This document shows, piece by piece, positions 1-17,700 of a DNA stretch of 64,000 bases. This stretch comes from Tragulus kanchil (lineage: Eukaryota > Chordata > Mammalia > Artiodactyla > Tragulidae): contig JAIOJX010000004.1 in the NCBI GenBank assembly GCA_022376925.1, positions 176,171,501 through 176,235,500 of the forward strand, read 5' to 3'. Position 1 is the first letter of the stretch. Every line of letters begins with the position of its first letter. The translations under genes were made by a program, and so were the position numbers. The notes under the pieces were generated by a model. The model was not told the origin of the DNA. It searched no databases and saw nothing but the letters and a program-made list of their open reading frames with translations.

Positions 1-1460
1 CTGGAGGGGTGAGACGGTGGGGGGAGCTGGGGGAGGGACATACGTATACCTATGGGGATTCAGAGGCCGATATGCGGCCGTAACAACAAAACTCGGTAAA
101 AACATATAAAAATAATCCGTAGGAAAACAAAACAAAACCCAACACAACCAAATAGTGCTCCAGTAGGTTCCGTACCTGCCCACCTCTCTCCCTGGGCTTG
201 AGAAAGGACCTGAGCGTCCTGTGGGGGTCAGAGGGGAGGGTCTGCTGACGCTTTGCCCCGGGATTTAGGGTTTTCTGGGTTCGAGTCCTGGCTGTGTGGG
301 TTCAAGTCCCAAACAGGTTTGATTAAGTCTGGGCCCTGGGTTTAAGTCAAATTGAGGTTGAACACTTTCAGGGGCATTGGTAAAACTAGACACCTGATTC
401 CATTTCTAGGAAGGAAGCAGCTAAGGAAGCAGAAAAGGATGCCCCAGAGAATATAAAGTTCTAAAGCAGAGGAATATATTGGATGGAAACTTGGCAGCCA
501 AAAGTCATCTAAAAATCAGTTAGAAAACCGTTTGTGAAGCACCAGTTGTCGCTGATAACGGGACTAAGGTAATTTCATTCTACGCCTTTGCTCATCTATT
601 TTCTTTTTCTCTAAAATTGTAATAAAGCCTTTCAGTGGGTAGGGTCTTCTGGGCTGGATCCGAAGCGTGTTTGTGGGTGGAGGAGAGAGGAACAGTCTGT
701 CTTTGGCCGAAGGCACAGGGAATGGGGGAGGGCTTTGTAGGAAGGTCACCCTCCTTCCTGTCTTGGCCCTGAAATAAGCCTGTCAGCCCCTCACCTCATC
801 AACAGAAAACCTGATCCTCCTTTAAATGTAAATCTGTCTCCTTCCTTCCTTCCACCTCCTCCAACTGTATAAGCTGATCCCAGTTGCAGAGTGAAGATAG
901 GATGCAAGGGGGAGCAGGAAGGACTCAAGGAGCCCCAATTCTTCATGTGAAACTAGAGACTAGAGTCACTTCATTCCTTCAGCAGGTGCGGCAGAGGCCG
1001 GCGCTGCGTGGACAGCGGGCCACTGGCCCTCCAGACGCCCTGTCTAGGCAGGAGGAGGCCGCCTCTGGGCCCCTCCCGCCAGAGGAGGCAGTTTCTGGTG
1101 TTAAAATGAGAAACTGAAGCGGGGAAAGCAAGGCTCGGGTCACATTCTCGGGTTAAAACCAACTTCAAAAGCACAGCCAGTGACGGCCTGGAGGGGTGAG
1201 ACGGTGGGGGGAGCTGGGGGAGGGACATACGTATACCTATGGGGATTCAGAGGCCGATATGCGGCCGTAACAACAAAACTCGGTAAAAAAAAAACATATA
1301 AAAAATAATCCGTAGGAAAACAAAAACAAAACCCAACACAACCAAATAGTGCTCCGAGTAGGTTCCGTACCTGCCCCACCTCTCTCCCCTGGGCTTGAGA
1401 AAGGACCTGAGCGTCCTGTGGGGGTCAGAGGGGAGGGTCTGCTGACGCTTTGCCCCGGGA
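1..1460. repeat. tandem duplication 1 (junction 263/264)
   Basis: Positions 1-263 are repeated at 1188-1460. This fits a ~1.2-kb unit whose second copy is 264-1460 and whose first copy starts before the window. Near the junction, copy 1 lacks bases present in the other copy (for example in the A-runs at about 90-140). Confidence 0.8.
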
Positions 1461-1859
1461 AAAGGACCGGGGTCCTCTTTCTGTCTGGGAGTGATGGGTG
1501 TGGAGGGAGCGGGGAGATGCAGGGAGGGCGCCGACTAGGCGGCGTCCGTCGCTCACAGGCGTGTGGTCACCGCGGGACTCTAGCCCAGGGCGCGCAGCAA
1601 GCTCTGGGACTCGGCTGCGCGGCCTGGGGTTAGGCTGAGCCCTAGGCGGCGCGGAGGGGACCTAGGCTTGGCCCTCTGCTGCGGCTCGGCCGCGAGGCTT
1701 CTTCCCATTTAGCAGCCGGATAATCAAGGCGCGGGGAAGGGAACGGTCCTGCCTCAAGTCACACTTCCGTCTGGATCGGAACTGCTGGAGGCGAGCATGG
1801 GGGACCACACGACGCGCTCCGTCCCGTCAGTCCCCGCACCTGTAAACAGAAGCGCTCTT
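1..1859. other. upstream flank of SHISA8
   Basis: No gene recognised. It contains the first tandem duplication of the window (copy 1 ends at 263; copy 2 is 264-1460). An A-rich stretch appears at about 90-150 and again at about 1278-1347 with different homopolymer lengths. Confidence 0.6.
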
Positions 1860-2409
1860 GCGGCGGGCCTAATGCCCGAAGTCACAGTCCCAAGAGCCCT
1901 GGGCTGAGCCCCCGGGAGCGCCAGTGCCCAGGAGTGTCTGGGGCCGGCCCTCGGGGAGGGTCCCCGGCGGGGCGCGCCGGCTGTGCGGGCCCTGCCGCGC
2001 CCCCTCCCTGCCGCCGCCGCGGCCGCGCTCCTCCCCCGGCTCTGCCTCCCTCCGCCTGCCCTCCTTCCCCCGCGCCCTCCCTCCCCCGCACGCCCGCCGA
2101 GCCCGCGCGGAGCCGGAGCCGGAGCCGCAGCCAGAGCGCGGGCATCGCGGAGCGGGCGGCGGGAAGGCAGCGGCGTCCGGCGGCCCGCCGCCCCCGCTAG
2201 GTCCGGGACCCGCACGCCCGCCGGGCCGGGGAGAGGCGGGGACCTCGCGCAGGCGGGGACCCGCCGCCCGGCCCGGGGGGAGTCCCAGGGCACCGACTGG
2301 CCGGCGCGGGGCGGAGGTGAGCCTCCGAGGAGGACGCGCCCGCCGGAGGTGGGGCCGCGCGAGCTCCGGACCGAACTCCCCAGAGCCTGGGCTCCTCTCG
2401 GGAGGCTGA

Positions 2410-8351
<5,942 letters not shown>

Positions 8352-8630
8352 AGGAGCTGCTGGTTGTCCAGAGGGAGCCCTCTTCTGCCTGGGTAACTCG
8401 CCAGGGGCCTCATGGGGAGCCCAGGCTACGGGAAGGAGCGGTGGCGGCCTGAAGTACTGCCTTTCTGGCCAGACTGGCCCAGAAGGAGCCTTGGCGCCTG
8501 CAGGACTGAGAGGCCCACTGGATAAGGCCAGTGGTTCTGGCCTGGGGGCCGCAGGGCCAGGCTCCTTGTGTAAATACACCCTTCTCTGTGCCTCCCATCC
8601 CTGAGAATAAAGGGGCCCCGGCTTGGCTCT
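8352..8630 (+). other. SHISA8: SHISA8 3' untranslated region
   Basis: Follows the TGA at 8349-8351 and contains one canonical poly(A) signal at 8606-8611. The end near 8630 is inferred from that signal. Confidence 0.7.
8606..8611 (+). terminator. SHISA8: SHISA8 polyadenylation signal AATAAA
   Basis: Canonical AATAAA about 255 nt after the stop codon, followed by a GC-rich then GT-containing stretch. Cleavage is expected about 10-30 nt downstream. Confidence 0.75.
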
Positions 8631-9364
8631 GAGAGGCGCTGACGGTGGAGGCATCGGTCACTGACTGGACAGACGGCTGTGCCCACAGAGGGCACAGCGT
8701 GTGCAGGAGCAGAGGCCTGCGAGCTCGTGGGCAGGCGCTCTGGGAACCGGGGAGAAGGAGCAGAGAGGTGGTCAGGGCTGCATGTGAGCCCCAAGGTCCA
8801 CAGCAGTAAGAGCCATGGGAAAGGGGCAGCTAGGCCTCAGCCACTGTGGGGCTTGGCACAGGGGAGAGGGCGGGTGGGTCCCGGAGGGCTCACGGCCCTC
8901 AGTGGAGGCGAACCCCCTCCAGCCAGTCACCTGAGCACAGCTCGAGCTGGCTGAGCCTGGCTGATCCTCACTGACATCGTCTGGCCCTGGGCCGGCCCCT
9001 GGGCTGCAGGCCACTTGGCCAGCTTGGCCTGGTGCCACCCCCCTGATGGGTGCGGGCAGTGGGCTGGTGGACAGCTGGTGCTCAGGATGGGGGAGGCTCC
9101 TCCCAGTGACTGCTCTGGGGGAAACGGGGGCGGGGCTGCTGGACCCCGAACCTTGGCAGTGCCCCCACCAGGGTGCTTGCCCCTGGCGTGCTTGTTGCTG
9201 CCAAGCATGGCCTTCCTGGCTGTGGCCCAGGGCACTGCCAACAGCCCGCGTGCATCAAGGTCCTCTGTGTCGGGCACCGGTGGGCAGGTGGAGGGCTGGG
9301 TTCTGCGCCTCACGGTGTATCTTGGCCACGGTGCGCTGTTTCAGTAACAATGGCTGCCGTTTGC

Positions 9365-9475
9365 CCTTTTTTCCATTTAATCCTCACGTGGCTTGACAGA
9401 TGAGGAAACTGAAATCCTGAGACCTAAGTAACTGGCCAAGGTCACCCACCTGACTGCAGTTTAGGACTCAGAGGA
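9365..9475 (-). mobile_element. MIR remnant
   Basis: cagatgaggaaactgaaatc ... ctggccaaggtcacccac is the inverse MIR core. Confidence 0.6.
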
Positions 9476-9627
9476 GTTTTCTGCAGACACTGCGGACCTG
9501 GTGGTGGAACGGCAGTGGCGGGTGGTCTGAGTGCGGAGGGAAGGTTATAAACGTGTGTTGGCAGAGGGCTCCCGGGGCACATCGCGTCTCCGGCCTTCTT
9601 CCTGCTGGCTGGGCTGCCCTGAGGCCC

Positions 9628-11837
9628 GAAACCCACCAGCTTTTCACCTGTAGGAGGGTCCATCTTACCATTTCTTACGACTCTCAAGAAAACCAAGGCC
9701 CAGAAGCTCCAGGGTGGCACAGAGCCCAGAGCCCACGATCATGCCTGCAGTGATGACCCCCGTGACTCACAGGGACGGTGGCCCTCGCACCCTCAGCCCA
9801 GAGCTAGGGGTGGGCCCCCCCCAGACTATCTGGCAGCTGTGTAGAGCTGGAGGAGGGGGGCGGGTGCTGAGTCATGGATCCTGCAGAGCCTCACAAAAGG
9901 AATGGGTTCCTGGGTACATGTCAGCCACCCATAGCCACCCACCCTGGTGACATAGGCCCTGGGGAGGCTGGGATGGGAGGTGGGTGTCACCTTTTTGCTT
10001 ATTCTCAGTTGCGAGGGCCCTGGACTACAGGGACCCGCAACAACGCACCCCACGGGCTGCTCTGGCCTGGCCTTAGGAGTGACGGGACCTGGCCCATCTC
10101 TCGGCTGGGCTGGGTCATGGCTCGTGCCCGAGCCCCTGGACTCATCCCCAGGTGGCACTGCTGACCCATCTCCCCATACAGCCCAGCACTCCTTGCAACC
10201 AGGCCCCTCCCTGGCCTCACAAGCCCTCACCACAGACTGGCACTTCAAGTGTTGTGCAAACTGGCCTATGGGGACCTGGTCACAGGCAGCGACTGTCGTC
10301 CGCCTCCGCACACCTCCAAGTGGAGGCTGAAGCGAAAATCCCCAGCCCACCCTGAGGAGACCCAGCTGGGGAGCCAAGGAGCTGGACTTGGACGGCCACA
10401 TCCTTGGAAGCTCACTGCCTCCAGGGAGATGGGGAAACCATGACACGGCCCACCCAACAGGGAGAGGCTTCTGAGGGGTGAACACAGAAGGGCTTCGCAC
10501 CCCAAATCCCAAAGGACGGCTGCTGTCTGCTAGACAGCCAGCTCTGTGTCCGTGTTCAGTGCTTCTGACCCTGGCCACACCCCTGACCTCCCTGGCCGGT
10601 TGGCCCCAGCCCTGGGGTGTGAGTCAGGCAGCTCGTGCTGGGAGGAAGAGGGGGTCTCAGCAGAGGCTCAGGGCAGCCTCTGTCCCTGACCCCTGGAGGC
10701 CGAGCCAGAGTCGCCTGGCTGGTCCGTAGTCAGTGGGGGAAACCCACCAGCTTTTCACCTGTAGGAGGGTCCATCTTACCATTTCTTACGACTCAAAAAA
10801 CCAAGGCCCAGAAGCTCCAGGGCGGCACAGAGCCCAGAGCCCACGATCATGCCTGCAGTGATGACCCCCGTGACTCACAGGGACGGTGGCCCTCGCACCC
10901 TCAGCCCAGAGCTAGGGGTGGGCCCCCCCCAGACTATCTGGCAGCTGTGTAGAGCTGGAGGAGGGGGGCGGGTGCTGAGTCATGGATCCTGCAGAGCCTC
11001 ACAAAAGGAATGGGTTCCTGGGTACATGTCAGCCACCCATAGCCACCCACCCTGGTGACATAGGCCCTGGGGAGGCTGGGATGGGAGGTGGGTGTCACCT
11101 TTTTGCTTATTCTCAGTTGCGAGGGCCCTGGACTACAGGGACCCGCAACAACGCACCCCACGGGCTGCTCTGGCCTGGCCTTAGGAGTGACGGGACCTGG
11201 CCCATCTCTCGGCTGGGCTGGGTCATGGCTCGTGCCCGAGCCCCTGGACTCATCCCCAGGTGGCACTGCTGACCCATCTCCCCATACAGCCCAGCACTCC
11301 TTGCAACCAGGCCCCTCCCTGGCCTCACAAGCCCTCACCACAGACTGGCACTTCAAGTGTTGTGCAAACTGGCCTATGGGGACCTGGTCACAGGCAGCGA
11401 CTGTCGTCCGCCTCCGCACACCTCCAAGTGGAGGCTGAAGCGAAAATCCCCAGCCCACCCTGAGGAGACCCAGCTGGGGAGCCAAGGAGCTGGACTTGGA
11501 CGGCCACATCCTTGGAAGCTCACTGCCTCCAGGGAGATGGGGAAACCATGACACGGCCCACCCAACAGGGAGAGGCTTCTGAGGGGTGAACACAGAAGGG
11601 CTTCGCACCCCAAATCCCAAAGGACGGCTGCTGTCTGCTAGACAGCCAGCTCTGTGTCCGGTGTTCAGTGCTTCTGACCCTGGCCACACCCCTGACCTCC
11701 CTGGCCGGTTGGCCCCAGCCCTGGGGTGTGAGTCAGGCAGCTCGTGCTGGGAGGAAGAGGGGGTCTCAGCAGAGGCTCAGGGGCAGCCCTCTGTCCCTGA
11801 CCCCCTGGAGGCCGAGCCAGAGTCGCCTGGCTGGTCC
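9628..11837. repeat. tandem duplication 3, ~1.1-kb unit
   Basis: 9628-10725 is repeated at 10739-11837, with 13 unrelated bases between. The end of copy 1 (about 10660-10725) has lost bases from G and C runs compared with copy 2. Confidence 0.95.
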
Positions 11838-11894
11838 CCGCAGCGGTCACGCCACAGACCCCACATGCTTTACGCTGGGTGGTACCAATCCGTG

Positions 11895-11900
11895 TTTATT
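11895..11900 (-). terminator. SREBF2: SREBF2 distal polyadenylation signal AATAAA
   Basis: Minus-strand AATAAA (plus strand tttatt). With the doubled segment collapsed it is about 1.5 kb after the stop codon. Cleavage is expected near 11870-11885. Confidence 0.7.
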
Positions 11901-12638
11901 CAGTGACCTACGTCCAGGACACAGGGAAGGATTCCACGTCAAGGAAGCCACAGGCATGGTCTGTTTTTCAGTGAAAACCACCCCTCCCACCCCGAGACCA
12001 CAACGAGAAAAGGCACAGTATACACACACAACACAAAGGCTGGCTCCCCTGGTGGGCAGGGGCCCCGATCCAGGTGGGGGGAGGGGCAGAAGAGAAAAAG
12101 TGGGGGAGTCCAAGCCCACGGCTGCAGCCTGCACTTGGTCTTAGGGGAGCCCCTGCTGCGTGTACCCCCAGCCTGTGCTGCCGCCCCGCCCATTTTCTGC
12201 CCGACCCACCCGAGGGGGTGCGAAGCACGGGGAGGGAGAAGGGTGGCCCCTCAGCCTCGCCAGGCGGCCCTCAGACCCCAGGCAGGCGCCAAGCCAGGGG
12301 GTACAGAAAAGTGGGCCAGTCTTCCTTCCAGGACCCTCCTCAAGGGAGGGGGCTTCATTCCTTGTGCCCACCTCTGAAGGGGGCTTGTCTGGGGAGGGGC
12401 TGGGGTCTGGTCCCTGCCACCGTGGCTTATCTTCAGCTCAAGAATTAGGGATTAAAAATAGACTGTGGAGGTAGGAATTGGGGGTGGAAGGGAGCTGAGA
12501 ACCCACAGGGAGGGCCCTGGTCCTCAGTCCTCACGGGTGGCTTTCTCTCCCCCTGCCCCCGGGGCCTACCCCAAGCCTGGGCTGACATCCCAGGGGGCGG
12601 GGGAGTGGGAAGGAACAGGACAATTAAATAAGATACCA

Positions 12639-12644
12639 TTTATT
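12639..12644 (-). terminator. SREBF2: possible proximal polyadenylation signal in the SREBF2 3'UTR
   Basis: Minus-strand AATAAA inside the AU-rich block. It could give a shorter 3'UTR isoform; use is not shown by sequence. Confidence 0.35.
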
Positions 12645-13371
12645 TTTTAAAAAATTAAAAAATAATGCCAACATTATTTCGTCCCTCCCCAAGCCTGCCC
12701 CCTGCCTCTCACCCACCTCCCCAGGGCTGGGCTCCCGCCTTCCCTGGCTGTCCTGTGTAATGAAGAGAAAACAATGAACTGGCTTTGTCAGGCACGGGGA
12801 GGGGAGGCAGACCCGGGGAGAGAAGTCAAGACGCCACAGCAGCGTAGCCCCATCACAGCAACCCCAAGCACGCAGATATAAAAACATTCGTATAAAAGAG
12901 GGGCGCGCTGGGCACAGTGCCGAGGGTGAGGTGCTCTGTGCCCAGAGACCTATGTCCGCCAGAGGGAAAACCTGATAAAAAACAAGGAAGCGGGGAAAGA
13001 GACGGGGGAGGTTTTCAGAGGAGAGAGATCTTGGGAGGGCTGGAGGTGGGGCTGGGCAGCTTGGGAGCTCTCCCTGCCGCTTTCAAGTCAGGGAACCCCC
13101 AAGTCCTGCCACCCCATCTTTCCCCTCTCAGGCTCACGGGGGCCTGGGCTGGGGGCATCTCTCCACAGCAGCTCCCAGGGGCCCCTAGCCTGAGATGGCC
13201 CAAAAGTCTCTGCAGGCCACTGCTCAGAACCCCAGGCTCATCCCTCTGCTCCTAGAGGAAGGAGGAGAGAGAGACAGAGACAGAGAGAAGAGGGAGAGAT
13301 GGAGAGAGAGGAGGAGGGAGGGGGAGAGAGCCAGAGAGCGGCGCCGGCGGCCCAGGCGGCAGACCCCGTGG

Positions 13372-13592
13372 TCAGGAGGCTGCGATGGCGGTGCCGCCCC
13401 CCAGCTTGACAATCATCTGCTGGCAGTCGCTGCATGAACGCCGGTCGCCCACCTTCTCCAGGGTGCGGGCAGCCTCGGCCAGCAGCACGGCCCGCTGCCC
13501 CGGCGAGGAGAGGAAGGAGAGGGGGAGGTGGCGGCAGGCCAGCAGGATGGCTGTGGCCGGCGCTGGGTGCTCAGGCCAGGCGTCTGCCTCTC
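13372..13592 (-). pseudogene. SREBF2: second copy of SREBF2 exon 19 with a corrupted stretch
   Basis: Repeats exon 19 at an offset of 1129 bp, but a cluster of five substitutions within 13 bases (about 13557-13569) changes the conserved GQRER to EHPAP. More mismatches follow at about 13846-13856, towards the junction. The frame stays open. I read this as sequence error near a contig end. Confidence 0.85.
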
Positions 13593-14500
13593 CTGTGGGA
13601 ACAGTGAGACCCACAGACTAACTGAGAGCCCACGGCAACGCAGATGCTGTCCTCAGGGCTCCGAGACCTCGTTTATCTAAGTCTCAGGCCCCCGAGTGAG
13701 GGAGGGCCCAGCCCCCTCCCTGGCTCATGGATGGGATGAGCTGACCCTGGTGGGTGCTAGGATGTGGCCCATCAGCAGGACGCCGGCCCTCACCCTGAGC
13801 CAGCACCCCCTTCACTCTGAAGCTGGACTCACAACCACCCAGCCGAAGCGATCCGGGCCCCACAGCACCTGCGGGGGCCTGGCTGTCCTGTGTAATGAAG
13901 AGAAACAATGAACTGGCTTTGTCAGGCACGGGAGGGGAGGCAGACCCGGGGAGAGAAGTCAAGACGCCACAGCAGCGTAGCCCCATCACAGCAACCCCAA
14001 GCACGCAGATATAAAAACATTCGTATAAAAGAGGGCGCTGGGCACAGTGCCGAGGGTGAGGTGCTCTGTGCCCAGAGACCTATGTCCGCCAGAGGAAAAC
14101 CTGATAAAAAACAAGGAAGCGGGGAAAGAGACGGGGGAGGTTTTCAGAGGAGAGAGATCTTGGGAGGGCTGGAGGTGGGGCTGGGCAGCTTGGGAGCTCT
14201 CCCTGCCGCTTTCAAGTCAGGGAACCCCCAAGTCCTGCCACCCCATCTTTCCCCTCTCAGGCTCACGGGGGCCTGGGCTGGGGGCATCTCTCCACAGCAG
14301 CTCCCAGGGGCCCCTAGCCTGAGATGGCCCAAAAGTCTCTGCAGGCCACTGCTCAGAACCCCAGGCTCATCCCTCTGCTCCTAGAGGAAGGAGGAGAGAG
14401 AGACAGAGACAGAGAGAAGAGGGAGAGATGGAGAGAGAGGAGGAGGGAGGGGGAGAGAGCCAGAGAGCGGCGCCGGCGGCCCAGGCGGCAGACCCCGTGG

Positions 14501-14721
14501 TCAGGAGGCTGCGATGGCGGTGCCGCCCCCCAGCTTGACAATCATCTGCTGGCAGTCGCTGCATGAACGCCGGTCGCCCACCTTCTCCAGGGTGCGGGCA
14601 GCCTCGGCCAGCAGCACGGCCCGCTGCCCCGGCGAGGAGAGGAAGGAGAGGGGGAGGTGGCGGCAGGCCAGCAGGATGGCTGTGGCCCGCTCTCGCTGCC
14701 CAGGCCAGGCGTCTGCCTCTC
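14501..14721 (-). CDS. SREBF2: SREBF2 exon 19 (terminal), canonical copy
   Basis: 221 nt from acceptor tgttcccacag to the TGA at 14503-14501. Encodes [20 protein letters not shown] through [31 protein letters not shown] agrees with the conserved vertebrate C-terminus, so I take this copy as authentic rather than the one at 13372-13592. Confidence 0.94.
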
Positions 14722-17700
14722 CTGTGGGAACAGTGAGACCCACAGACTAACTGAGAGCCCACGGCAACGCAGATGCTGTCCTCAGGGCTCCGCGAGACCT
14801 CGTTTATCTAAGTCTCAGGCCCCCGAGTGAGGGAGGGCCCAGCCCCCTCCCTGGCTCATGGATGGGATGAGCTGACCCTGGTGGGTGCTAGGATGTGGCC
14901 CATCAGCAGGACGCCGGCCCTCACCCTGAGCCAGCACCCCCTTCACTCTGAAGCTGGACTCACAACCACCCAGCCGAGGCCATCCCGGCCCCACAGCACC
15001 TTGCGGCCCCTCCCCAGCCACCACGTGGAGCCTCGGCTCTCCCCGCCCCTCCCAGGGGGCCCCCCAGGCCTCGGCGCCGGGTCCCGGGGCTCACCGTGCC
15101 TGGCGCTCTGAGCGGTGCGCCGGCGCAGGCTGTGCTCCAGCAGCTGGTGGGTGCGGGTGGGGCTGGCTCCGGCCATGAGGCGCACGGTGGCTTCGTGCAG
15201 GAACACCTGGGCGGGGCAGGGGACAGTCCAGCGTCCTCACCTGGGTCCCGGGAGACATCTCTCCCCGCAGCGTGTCGTCCGCCCCTGACGACACCCTGTC
15301 CTGCTCACCCTTTGAAAGCAACCTCGTCCTCCCTCTGACCCCCCGACAGGCACCGGCAGGAAAGGTGCGCACAGCACGGGCCAGCTGGTGGGGCTGGAGC
15401 GAGAGAGCAGCTGAGAGAGGCTACAGGTGCCTCCGCTGTGAGGGACCGAGAACAGCGACACACCCTCTGGGTTGCGAGGGCAAGTGGCCCGCGTGGGGAC
15501 CCTCACGAGGCTGGAGGCTGCTTGCAGCCTGAGAACGGGACAGAGGTGAGGCAGGGATGAGGGGCAGCTCGAGGAGGCTCAGGGGCCTGTGTCCTGCTGC
15601 TGCTTCGGGAAGGCGGAGTCCAGGAGGTCTCCAGGAGAGGGCCTGCAGCGCACTGTCAACACAAGGCCCTGACCTGGGGTCAAAGGGGCAGGTCTAGGCC
15701 TCCCACCTCTTAAACCTGAGCATCTTGGGCTGTGAGGGGGCTGCGCCGCCCTGGACGGCCAGGGTGGAGGCAGGGAAGGGAGAGGCAGGTGGGGATGTTT
15801 TCTGAGGAGGCCTGTGATGGGGGCCGCCGCCCCCTGGGGCACTTCCTCTTTTCCACAGTTAATGGGGTGGGTCACACATGACTGTATTTGTCTGCAGCGT
15901 CTGTCCTGGCTCGCTGCACCCAGGGGCCACAGTGTAACCCCATGAGGGCCCCACAGCACCCTCGGGTGGGGCAGCTGTACCCCAAACCCTGCTTTTTCAC
16001 ACGCTTCCCAACATGGCCTGCCCCCGCCACACTGGCCTTCTCACTTGAATTTTTGAAAAACAATTCAGGCGAGAATGTGTTGAGTGTATTACTCTAATTA
16101 GCACTAAAGATAAACAGTGAAACGAACGATCTGAGTCCACGAAGCGGGTTATACAACTGCCCTCACCGCCAAGGGGGTGCTACGTGGGGTGCTCGAGCGC
16201 ACAGCTGAGGCCCCGGCGGCCCAGGAAAGGACTGAACACTCCTAGGGATTCGGTCTCTGACGCTCCGTGTGAAAGCCTAGCAGCGCTCCCTCACGGCCTC
16301 GCCGCCCTCTCCACACGGGCCGGGAGCCCCTTCTCGCTCATGAGTGGAACGGGCGAGGGGTCTGTGCTGGCCCGTCCGTGCCATGTGGCCTGCTTCCCAC
16401 CACGCTCCAGGGCTGGGCACACAGCACGAGCCAAACAAAAGGATGCAAAGCTCCCAGCCGAGAGCCTGACAGGTCAGCTGACTCTACAACCCCAGGCTGA
16501 TGCCAGGCTGGGTTCTGGGGCCCCGGTCCACCCTCCCTGGCAGCAGGCTGGGCCTCTTCACCTTGCGGTAGGCCGGGCGGAAGCTGTGTGCCAGCCTGCG
16601 CAGGCTGCCCAGGTCCCGCTGGAAACCAGCCAGCTCGGCGCCTGATGCGTGGTAGGTCTCCCCCAGGGCCTGGCTGGCTCCTGCCTGCTTCTGCCAGAGT
16701 GCCGTCCGCAGCGACAGGAGCAGGTCACAGGTCAGCAGCTGGACCACCTGTGGGATGGGCCACAAGGAAAGAGAAGGGGACTCACTGATGGCCAGGGCAA
16801 GGGTCTCCGTACCCACCAGGCCTTCCCGGGCCCAGCGCCCGGCAGCTCTGGGACGAAGGGGGAATCTCAGAAGACCAGGGTGCCTAGCAACCCCCGCAGG
16901 AAGCAAGAGAACACCTGGGAAGTGAACTTCAGCTCATGGCATCTAGTACTTCCCATGGCCTGGGCCGGTGGGGAGGGGTTCTCCACCATGCGGGTGGGGA
17001 AGCCAAGGTTCACAGCAGGCAGTGGCTCAGAAAGAGACACAGGAAGTCACAGGTAATTCACCCCGGGGAGCCCCTCCCACCCCTAGGAGCCCCTCCCACC
17101 CCCAGGAGCCCCTCCCACAGCTGGCCTGGAGGCTGCCTGTGCCCTGTCCTGCCAGGGCAGAGAGCCTGCAGTGGCAGCAGGGCCTGGAGATGGAGGAGCA
17201 GGGAGAAGAGGGTCGCTTCTATGGAGGGGGCCCAGATCCAGCCCAAGTGACCTCTGGGGTGGACTGAGGAGACAGGAAGCCAGGAAGGCAGAGCGGGAGG
17301 GCAGTCAGTCCAACACTCAGGTTTGGATCCACTAATCTAGACCTTTCATGGTCTCCCCTCCTTAGCTACGTGGCCCTGACACATGACGTAGCCTCTCGGA
17401 GCCTGTCCCCCACCCACACAATGGGCACCCCAGAGGGCCGCAGTGAGTGTCGCAGGGAGCGCTGGCCTCAGCCCACGCTGGCGCCGCAAGCATGGATGCC
17501 GCAGGGCACCATCGCCCGGCCTCCGCCTGACGCCTGAGGGCCTTCAGCACCAGGGACAGTGCCTCTCGGGCTGGCTTGCATGCAGCCCAGCAACCCGTCC
17601 AGGGGGTTCTCATCTCATCCAGCCTGGCTTCCCCTCCTCCAGGTGCTGCCCCAGCCAGCCCTGGCCCCTGGCTCCCACTGTATGTCGCCTGACCCTTGGC

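Larger units (their letters stand above)
8631..11869. other. convergent intergenic interval between SHISA8 and SREBF2
   Basis: Lies between the two 3' ends. It contains a MIR remnant at about 9365-9475 (minus sense) and a tandem duplication (9628-11837). The real spacing is therefore about 2.1 kb. The two nearly identical ~250-codon minus-strand ORFs (9826-10578 and 10934-11689) are the same non-coding sequence repeated. Confidence 0.7.
11870..14500 (-). other. SREBF2: SREBF2 3' untranslated region (internally doubled)
   Basis: Runs from the stop at 14501 to the poly(A) signal at 11900-11895. The second half of duplication 12743-15008 sits inside it, so the real UTR is about 1.5 kb. It contains a purine-rich GA repeat (about 14390-14460, again at about 13261-13330) and an AU-rich block at about 12622-12680. 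Confidence 0.8.
12743..15008. repeat. tandem duplication 4, ~1.13-kb unit with SREBF2 exon 19
   Basis: 12743-13875 is repeated at 13878-15008. The start of copy 2 has homopolymer deletions and the end of copy 1 has clustered substitutions, so errors flank the junction on both sides. Confidence 0.95.

Noticed and set aside
9826..11689. two ~250-codon minus-strand ORFs nearly identical to each other
   Set aside because: Their similarity comes from tandem duplication 3, not from selection on a protein. No known family; they lie in intergenic DNA.
17072..17120. CRISPR-like direct repeats
   Set aside because: Only about three imperfect GC-rich units without spacers, in a mammalian intron.
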